DNA from: JAJVID01 sp035275805
GTDB taxonomy: Bacteria; Acidobacteriota; Blastocatellia; RBC074
Reading direction: 5' to 3'
DNA length: 10,229 nucleotides
Assembly: GCA_035275805.1 (NCBI GenBank)
Contig: DATEMG010000029.1
Span: 1 to 10,229, forward strand
Shown one piece after another: positions 5,606-10,229 of this stretch. The number at the start of each line of letters is the position of its first letter. Position 1 is the first letter of the stretch. Position numbers and translations under genes: made by a program. Below the pieces are notes generated by a model. That model did not search any database. It was given only the letters and a program-made list of their open reading frames with translations, and had not been told where the DNA came from.

Positions 5606-7576
5606 ATGATCGAGCGATTACGTGATGAAGACGCCATGGCCTGGCGCCCAACCGACGATGTGATTGCGGGCGCGCAATTGACGCGCTTCATATCCTTCTG
5701 CGGCCTCACTACGTTCGATGAACTCTATAATCGCTCGGTCGCCGACGTCGAGTGGTTTACCGAACAGGTCCTTCGCTTCCTCGACATCCAATTCGACAAA
5801 GCTTACGACCGAATCGTTGACCTTGCGCGAGGAGTGGAATGGCCGCGGTGGTGTGTGGGCGGGCGGCTCAACATCGTCAGAAGCTGTCTGGATCGCTGGG
5901 AAGACACGCCGACAGCGCGCAAGCCCGCCGTCATCTGGGAAGGTGAAGAGGGGGTAACGCGCGAACTGGATTACGCCGATCTGTTGTTCGAGGTCGAGCG
6001 CTGCGCCGCCGGGTTGCGCGCCTGCGGTTTCGGCCGCGGCGACGCCGTCGGCATTCATTTGCCGATGCTTCCCGAAACAGTGATCGCGCTGCTGGCGATC
6101 AACCGCATCGGCGGAATCGCCGTGCCGTTATTTTCCGGCTACGGATCGTCAGCCGTCTCGTCGCGGCTGCGTGACGTCAATGCGAAGGCTCTGTTCACCT
6201 GCGACGAGTTCCCGCGCCGAGGCAAGCCGGTCAACGCGAAGCAGGTCGCCGACGACGCGGTCGCCGATTGCCCGGAAATCGCGCGCGTGATTGTCGTTCG
6301 CCGGACGCGCGTGACCATGCCGATGAAGCCCGGACGCGACCTGACCTGGGATCAGTTGCTGGCGACGGGCGATATGGCCGGCGGCGCGGCGCGCCTGATT
6401 GAACCAACCGAGGCCGAAGACCCCTTGATTGCGATTTACACATCAGGAACAACCGGGCGACCCAAAGGCATCTTGCACACGCACTGCGGCTTCCCAGTTA
6501 AGTCGGCTCAGGACATGTGTTTCGGCACAGACGTGGGCCAGGGCACGCGAATTTCATGGATGACAGATATCGGCTGGATGATGGGTCCCTGGCTGATTTA
6601 CGGCGCGCTGATATTAGGCTCGACTATTGTTCTTTACGACGGCGCGCCTGACTTCCCGCAACCGGATCGGCTGTGGGAGTTCTGCGCGCGACACAAGGTC
6701 GAGGTTCTGGGCGTTTCGCCGACGCTCGTACGCGCATTAGCTGCGCAGGGCGATCAATGGATTGGAAAACATGATCTTTCATCACTGCGCGTCTTCGGCT
6801 CGACTGGCGAACCCTGGAATCCCGATCCGTGGTGGTGGCTGTTTGAAAACGTCGGGCGGCGGCGCATACCGATCATCAACTATTCCGGCGGAACTGAAAT
6901 CTCAGGCGGAATCCTGATGGGCAATCCGCTGCTGCCGATCAAACCGTGCGCGTTTTCGGCGCCGTGCCCCGGCATCGCGGCTGACGTGGTCGATGAAAAC
7001 GGCGATCCGATTCGCTGCCGCGTAGGAGAACTCGTCATCCGCAAGCCGTGGATCGGCCAGGCGCGAGGCTTCTGGAAAGACGACGAGCGTTATTTACAAA
7101 CCTACTGGTCGCGGTTTCCGAACGTCTGGGTTCACGGCGATTGGGCGACGGTTGACGCCGACGGCCATTGGCGCATTCTTGGCCGCAGCGACGACACGTT
7201 GAAGATCGCGGGCAAGCGCGTCGGCCCAGCCGAGGTCGAATCCGCCCTGGTCGGCGCCGAATGCGTCATAGAAGCCGCCGCCATCGGCGTCCCCGACGAA
7301 TTGAAAGGCTCGGCGCTCGTGGCCTTCTGCGTTTTGGCCATCAGCGCGGACGGAGACGCAAGGCTGGAAGAAGAATTGAGAGAACGTGTCGCGACGGAAT
7401 TGGGCAAACCCCTGCGACCCGATAAAATCTATTTCGTCGAATCGTTGCCGAAGACGCGCAACGCCAAAGTGATGCGCCGCGTAATCCGCGCGGCGTTCCT
7501 GGGCGAAGACCTCGGCGATACGACCGCGCTGGAAAATCCGGCGGCGGTCGAGGCGATTCGACGCGCGGGTAAGTAG
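5606..7576 (+). CDS. AMP-forming acyl-CoA synthetase (Acs/acetoacetyl-CoA synthetase-like)
   Basis: This 656-aa ANL-superfamily enzyme should activate a carboxylic acid to its CoA thioester via an acyl-adenylate. Core motifs are YTSGTTGRPKG (residues 278-288), HGDWATVDADG (510-520), the hinge region GRSDDTLKIAGKRVGPAEVE (526-545) and the C-terminal catalytic lysine Lys621 in KTRNAKVMRR. Length and layout resemble Acs. However, where acetyl-CoA synthetases have WWQTE, this protein has SGGTE (427-431), as in acetoacetyl-CoA synthetases. The Trp that limits the pocket to acetate is therefore a Gly, and a larger acid is likely. Beside Phe/Tyr-degradation genes, acetoacetate is an attractive candidate; propionate or branched acids are alternatives. 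The ATG at 5606 lies in phase with the upstream heptamer repeat and has only a weak GGA before it. ATG 5636 (MAWRPT) is a possible alternative. Its TAG stop overlaps the next gene's Shine-Dalgarno. Confidence 0.92.
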   Translation: MIERLRDEDAMAWRPTDDVIAGAQLTRFISFCGLTTFDELYNRSVADVEWFTEQVLRFLDIQFDKAYDRIVDLARGVEWPRWCVGGRLNIVRSCLDRWEDTPTARKPAVIWEGEEGVTRELDYADLLFEVERCAAGLRACGFGRGDAVGIHLPMLPETVIALLAINRIGGIAVPLFSGYGSSAVSSRLRDVNAKALFTCDEFPRRGKPVNAKQVADDAVADCPEIARVIVVRRTRVTMPMKPGRDLTWDQLLATGDMAGGAARLIEPTEAEDPLIAIYTSGTTGRPKGILHTHCGFPVKSAQDMCFGTDVGQGTRISWMTDIGWMMGPWLIYGALILGSTIVLYDGAPDFPQPDRLWEFCARHKVEVLGVSPTLVRALAAQGDQWIGKHDLSSLRVFGSTGEPWNPDPWWWLFENVGRRRIPIINYSGGTEISGGILMGNPLLPIKPCAFSAPCPGIAADVVDENGDPIRCRVGELVIRKPWIGQARGFWKDDERYLQTYWSRFPNVWVHGDWATVDADGHWRILGRSDDTLKIAGKRVGPAEVESALVGAECVIEAAAIGVPDELKGSALVAFCVLAISADGDARLEEELRERVATELGKPLRPDKIYFVESLPKTRNAKVMRRVIRAAFLGEDLGDTTALENPAAVEAIRRAGK

Positions 7577-7580
7577 GAGG
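7575..7580 (+). promoter_or_regulatory. Shine-Dalgarno overlapping the upstream stop codon
   Basis: AGGAGG is a full anti-SD match. Its first two bases are the last two of the acyl-CoA synthetase TAG stop, and it lies 8 bases before the phenylalanine hydroxylase ATG at 7589. This points to translational coupling of the two genes and confirms that start. Confidence 0.85.
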
Positions 7581-7588
7581 TACAAGTT

Positions 7589-8506
7589 ATGCCATCAGCG
7601 TCAGCATCAGTTATCGAAGAGTTTTTGACGGATGACGTGGGGTTCGAAGAGATCAGCATGCTGCCGATAGATCACCCCGGCGCCCATGACACGGAATATC
7701 GCGCGCGGCGCAACTTCATCGCCGGCCTGGCCAAGCAGTACCGCGAAGACCCGCATCACGTCATCCCCGACGTCGACTACACGCCGCAGGAGACGGCCAT
7801 CTGGCGGCACGTTTACGACCATTTGGAAGAGACCCAACGGCGGCGCGCCTGCTCGCTCTATCTGGAAGCCAAACGCAGGCTCGGCATCAGCCGCGACCAG
7901 ATTCCGCAACTGCGCGGCCTCGACAAGCTTTTGAATGAGACCTCGAACTTTCACATTGCGCCTATCGAAGGTTTGGTCGAAACGCGGGCTTTTCTGAGCT
8001 GGCTGGGCAAACGGACGATGCTTTGCACCCAATACCTGCGACATCATTCGCGCCCCGATTACACGCCGGAGCCGGACATCGTCCACGAGATCATCGGCCA
8101 CATCCCGAACTTCACCAATCCCGACTTCGCTGATTATTCGCAGTCCATCGGCAAGGGCGCGCTCATCGCCAGCGACGAGCAGTTGGAGCAGCTCGGGCGG
8201 CTGTATTGGTTCACGGTCGAATTCGGCCTGGTCGAAGAGGGCAGCGAGATCAAGGCCTTCGGCGCGGGGTTGCTGTCCTCCTACAGCGAACTCGAACACG
8301 CGTTCGGCGACGAGGTCGAGCGGCGCAAGTTCGATCTTGAGGATGTCATTCACACGTCGTACGACTATTCGGACATGCAGCCCGTTCTGTACGTGATCCC
8401 GTCATACGCGTATTTGAAGGAAGTGACGCGGGAGTTCATCGGAAGGTTCGGAAAACACGGCGACCGTGAGGTGGCGCCTGTCAGCGCGCCTAACGCCTTT
8501 TGGTAG
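7589..8506 (+). CDS. phhA: Phenylalanine 4-monooxygenase (aromatic amino acid hydroxylase)
   Basis: This 305-aa tetrahydrobiopterin- and iron-dependent hydroxylase should convert phenylalanine to tyrosine. The iron ligands are visible: His166 and His171 in PDIVHEIIGHIPNF, and Glu211 in YWFTVEFGLVEEG. The 45-residue spacing between the first His and the Glu equals that of human phenylalanine hydroxylase (285 to 330). Other matches are DHPGAHDTEYRARR (29-42), DYTPQETAIW (63-72), CTQYLRHHS and IKAFGAGLLSSYSEL (221-235). Only the catalytic domain is present, with no ACT regulatory domain or tetramerisation helix. The catalytic core looks closer to the animal enzymes than to short proteobacterial PhhA, an impression from remembered sequences. 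Tyrosine or tryptophan hydroxylation cannot be excluded, but the HPD gene downstream favours phenylalanine. It starts 12 bp after the acyl-CoA synthetase stop. No carbinolamine dehydratase gene is nearby. Confidence 0.95.
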   Translation: MPSASASVIEEFLTDDVGFEEISMLPIDHPGAHDTEYRARRNFIAGLAKQYREDPHHVIPDVDYTPQETAIWRHVYDHLEETQRRRACSLYLEAKRRLGISRDQIPQLRGLDKLLNETSNFHIAPIEGLVETRAFLSWLGKRTMLCTQYLRHHSRPDYTPEPDIVHEIIGHIPNFTNPDFADYSQSIGKGALIASDEQLEQLGRLYWFTVEFGLVEEGSEIKAFGAGLLSSYSELEHAFGDEVERRKFDLEDVIHTSYDYSDMQPVLYVIPSYAYLKEVTREFIGRFGKHGDREVAPVSAPNAFW

Positions 8507-8517
8507 TGAGTGGAAAT

Positions 8518-9180
8518 ATGCGAACCCTTGATCAATTACTCGAAAAAGATGAGCCGGCTTGGCCATTGGTTCAACAGTGGATTCGAGCAGCGACAAATCA
8601 GATCGAGATTTTGCCGGCGTCTGACGAGCGCCGTTCTGATGCGCTTGTCGCCACGCAAGTGACGACGCGCTCGCCACTGGGCGCGATAGTTTATGAAACA
8701 GGAGGCATACTCGTTGACAATGGGTGGATTCGCATTTTGGGGTCTGGACATCCGAGGTTGCCGCGTTCATTGCCAGATTGGAACCTCGGACGAACTACAG
8801 AGAAGATCGGAGAGTATCCGACGATTGTCCTGATGGCCGATGACGCGCTCGGCGGTTTCTTCGCTATCAATGGCGGAGCTTTTGGAGAAGATCGAGGAAA
8901 TATTTATTACTTCGCCCCCGAGGCTTTAAAGTGGGAAAACTTGGAGAGAGGCTATACGGAATTCGTCGACTTTTGTCTTAACGGCGACCTGGACCGGTAT
9001 TACGAAGGTCACCGTTGGAATGGATGGGAGATTGAAGTTTCTGCGCTTGCCGGCGACAGGGCGTTTTCGATTTATCCTCCGCTTTACGCAAATGGGCCTG
9101 ACATCTCAGAAAGAGATCGGAGGACTGTTCCGTTAGCCGAGCTTTACAGCCTCAATGTTGGCGAATTTCGGACGAATTAA
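8518..9180 (+). CDS. DUF2625 family protein
   Basis: This 220-aa protein matches the DUF2625 family along its length: MRTLDQLLEKDEPAWPLVQQ at the N-terminus, TQVTTRSPLGAIVYETGGIL (47-66), DNGWIRILGSG, ADDALGGFFAINGGAFG and FCLNGDLDRYYEGHRW. It has no signal peptide or membrane segment, so it is probably cytoplasmic. The function of the family is unknown. The family N-terminus fixes the ATG at 8518; a TTG at 8500 inside the previous gene is less likely. It sits 11 bp after phhA and 17 bp before the HPD gene, in the same direction, so it is probably co-transcribed. Its base composition is lower than that of its neighbours: 25 of 60 bases are G or C at 8881-8940, against 41 of 60 at 9661-9720 in the HPD gene. 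This hints at a later insertion into an aromatic-catabolism cluster. Confidence 0.88.
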   Translation: MRTLDQLLEKDEPAWPLVQQWIRAATNQIEILPASDERRSDALVATQVTTRSPLGAIVYETGGILVDNGWIRILGSGHPRLPRSLPDWNLGRTTEKIGEYPTIVLMADDALGGFFAINGGAFGEDRGNIYYFAPEALKWENLERGYTEFVDFCLNGDLDRYYEGHRWNGWEIEVSALAGDRAFSIYPPLYANGPDISERDRRTVPLAELYSLNVGEFRTN

Positions 9181-9183
9181 AGT

Positions 9184-9195
9184 AGGAGATAGGAG
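9184..9195 (+). promoter_or_regulatory. Tandem Shine-Dalgarno sequences before HPD
   Basis: AGGAG occurs at 9184-9188 and again at 9191-9195, in two TAGGAGA/TAGGAGT heptamers. The first is 9 bases from the ATG at 9198, a good distance. The second, 2 bases away, is too close to act as a ribosome binding site for that ATG. The start at 9198 is well supported. Confidence 0.7.
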
Positions 9196-9197
9196 TT

Positions 9198-10187
9198 ATG
9201 AGCAATAATCCATTGAAAATCCGGCAAGTCCATCACATCGAGTTCTACGTCGGCAACGCCAAACAGGCCGACTATTTCTATCGCAACGCGTTCGGATTCG
9301 ACCGCATCGCCTACACCGGGCTCGAGACCGGCAACCGCGAGCAGTGTTCTTACGCGCTGCAGCAGGGAACTTTCAAGCTCTTGCTGACGACGCCGTACAC
9401 GTCGCGAGACGCTTCGAGCGTACACATCATGAAGCATGGGGACGGCGTGCGCGACATCGCCTTCGAGGTGGACGACGCCGACTATGCGTTCGAGGAGGCT
9501 CTGGCGCGCGGCGCCGAGCCCGCGGTCGCGCCGTATACGATCAAGAACGAGCGCGGCGAAGCGAGGCGCTCGGCGGTCAAGATTTACGGCGATACCATCC
9601 ATTCGTTCTTCTCGAAGCGGGATTACGACGGCCCGTTCATGCCTGAATTTGTGGAGTCGCGCGCGCCGGGGCGCAACGCGGGCTTGCTGCGACTGGATCA
9701 TTACGTCGCGAACGTCGAGATGGGGCAGATGAAGATCTGGGAGGACTGGTACCGCCGCGTGCTGGGGTTGGAGCGCTTCATGACCTTCGACGACAAGGAC
9801 ATTTCGACCGAGTACACGGCGCTCAACAGCATCGTCATGGCGAACGAGTCCAGAAGCATCAAGTTCCCGATCAACGAACCCGCGCCCGGCAAACGCAAGA
9901 GCCAGGTCGAAGAGTACAACGAGTTTTACCAGGCCTCGGGCGTGCAGCATATCGCCCTGCTGACGAAAGACATCGTCACGACCATCCGCCAGCTGCGCGC
10001 CAACGGCGTGGAGTTTCTGGAAGTCCCTGACAGCTATTACGAGATGTTGACGGAACGCGTCGGCAAGATTGACGAAGACATCGAAACCCTCCGCGAACAG
10101 CGCATTCTGGTCGACCGCGACGAAGAGGGCTACCTGTTGCAGCTCTTCACCAAACCGGTCGAAGACCGCCCGACGCTCTTTTTCTAG
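9198..10187 (+). CDS. hpd: 4-hydroxyphenylpyruvate dioxygenase, stopped by an in-frame amber at the iron-ligand Glu
   Basis: HPD is a non-haem iron dioxygenase that converts 4-hydroxyphenylpyruvate to homogentisate. The 329 residues before the stop contain both vicinal-oxygen-chelate halves: VHHIEFYVGN (11-20), then RLDHYVANV with iron ligand His168, GVQHIALLT with His251, and GYLLQLFTKPVEDRPTLFF at the end. In HPDs the next residue is the third iron ligand, a Glu (Glu349 in human, followed by a conserved IQR segment). Here that codon is TAG (10185-10187), and conserved HPD sequence follows in frame. Allowing for a 4-residue gap, the 79-residue distance from His251 agrees with the human 83. 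A protein ending at the TAG would lack an iron ligand and the C-terminal gating helix, so it should be inactive. Options are a nonsense mutation, a base-call error (GAG to TAG is one change) or readthrough. The last gene of the cluster, it begins 17 bp after the DUF2625 gene. Confidence 0.95.
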   Translation: MSNNPLKIRQVHHIEFYVGNAKQADYFYRNAFGFDRIAYTGLETGNREQCSYALQQGTFKLLLTTPYTSRDASSVHIMKHGDGVRDIAFEVDDADYAFEEALARGAEPAVAPYTIKNERGEARRSAVKIYGDTIHSFFSKRDYDGPFMPEFVESRAPGRNAGLLRLDHYVANVEMGQMKIWEDWYRRVLGLERFMTFDDKDISTEYTALNSIVMANESRSIKFPINEPAPGKRKSQVEEYNEFYQASGVQHIALLTKDIVTTIRQLRANGVEFLEVPDSYYEMLTERVGKIDEDIETLREQRILVDRDEEGYLLQLFTKPVEDRPTLFF

Positions 10188-10229
10188 ATCATCCAGCGCA
10201 AGGGCGCGCAGGGCTTTGGCAAGGGCAAT
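10188..10229 (+). pseudogene. hpd: In-frame HPD C-terminal remnant after the amber codon
   Basis: Directly after the TAG, the same frame reads IIQRKGAQGFGKGN up to the window edge. This is the conserved HPD C-terminal segment (typically FEIIQRKGAQGFGKGNF), with no frameshift. Only 14 codons are visible. About 25-30 more residues of the C-terminal helix would be expected beyond the window. The intact conservation means that either the stop is recent or artefactual, or the segment is still translated. Confidence 0.93.

Noticed and set aside
9344..9732. Overlapping frames inside the HPD gene
   Set aside because: They are out-of-frame shadows of a well-conserved gene, Arg-rich and without start signals.
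7574..10187. UAG reassigned as a sense codon throughout the genome
   Set aside because: UAG ends the acyl-CoA synthetase and the phenylalanine hydroxylase exactly at their natural lengths, each just before a new gene, so it works as a stop here.

Overview
The window (10,229 bp, GC-rich coding DNA with AT-richer spacers) looks like chromosomal DNA of a Gram-negative-type, aerobic, amino-acid-degrading bacterium. An OmpA-like peptidoglycan-binding protein, palindromic REP-like intergenic repeats and the gene style would suit an Acidobacteriota (Blastocatellia-like) genome. That assignment is an impression from gene style, not a measured phylogeny. I see no phage, transposase, CRISPR array, tRNA or rRNA.

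Left part (about 39-3280): three minus-strand genes, in transcription order an envelope protein with a YidB-like (DUF937) N-terminus, BON-like repeats and an OmpA C-terminus; a small exported META/HslJ-type protein; and a YdjM-type membrane-bound metal-dependent hydrolase. The spacer between the first two carries a perfect 27-bp inverted repeat of REP-like structure and a second small hairpin.

Middle (about 3281-4527): a 600-bp divergent spacer without a convincing gene but with a perfect 10+10 bp palindrome, a GC-rich hairpin, a possible sigma70 promoter and a long imperfect hairpin just upstream of the ribosome binding site of a cytoplasmic-type cyclophilin peptidyl-prolyl isomerase.

Right part (4528-10229, all plus strand): a class IV (IlvE-type) aminotransferase, a 656-aa AMP-forming acyl-CoA synthetase, phenylalanine 4-monooxygenase, a DUF2625 protein and 4-hydroxyphenylpyruvate dioxygenase (HPD). 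The last four are separated by only 11-17 bp and look like one transcription unit. The set reads as aromatic amino acid catabolism: Phe to Tyr (hydroxylase), Tyr to 4-hydroxyphenylpyruvate (possibly the aminotransferase), then homogentisate (HPD). The acyl-CoA synthetase lacks the acetate-restricting Trp and could activate the acetoacetate released at the end of the pathway. Homogentisate dioxygenase and the later enzymes are not in the window.

Most striking point: the HPD reading frame hits an in-frame TAG at 10185-10187 exactly where every HPD has its iron-binding Glu. The conserved C-terminal HPD sequence then continues in the same frame to the window edge. Either HPD is a fresh amber pseudogene, or there is a base error, or the codon is read through. 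A second unusual feature is a 38-bp near-perfect inverted repeat built of ATG/CAT units every 7 bp, which runs in phase into the start codon of the acyl-CoA synthetase.
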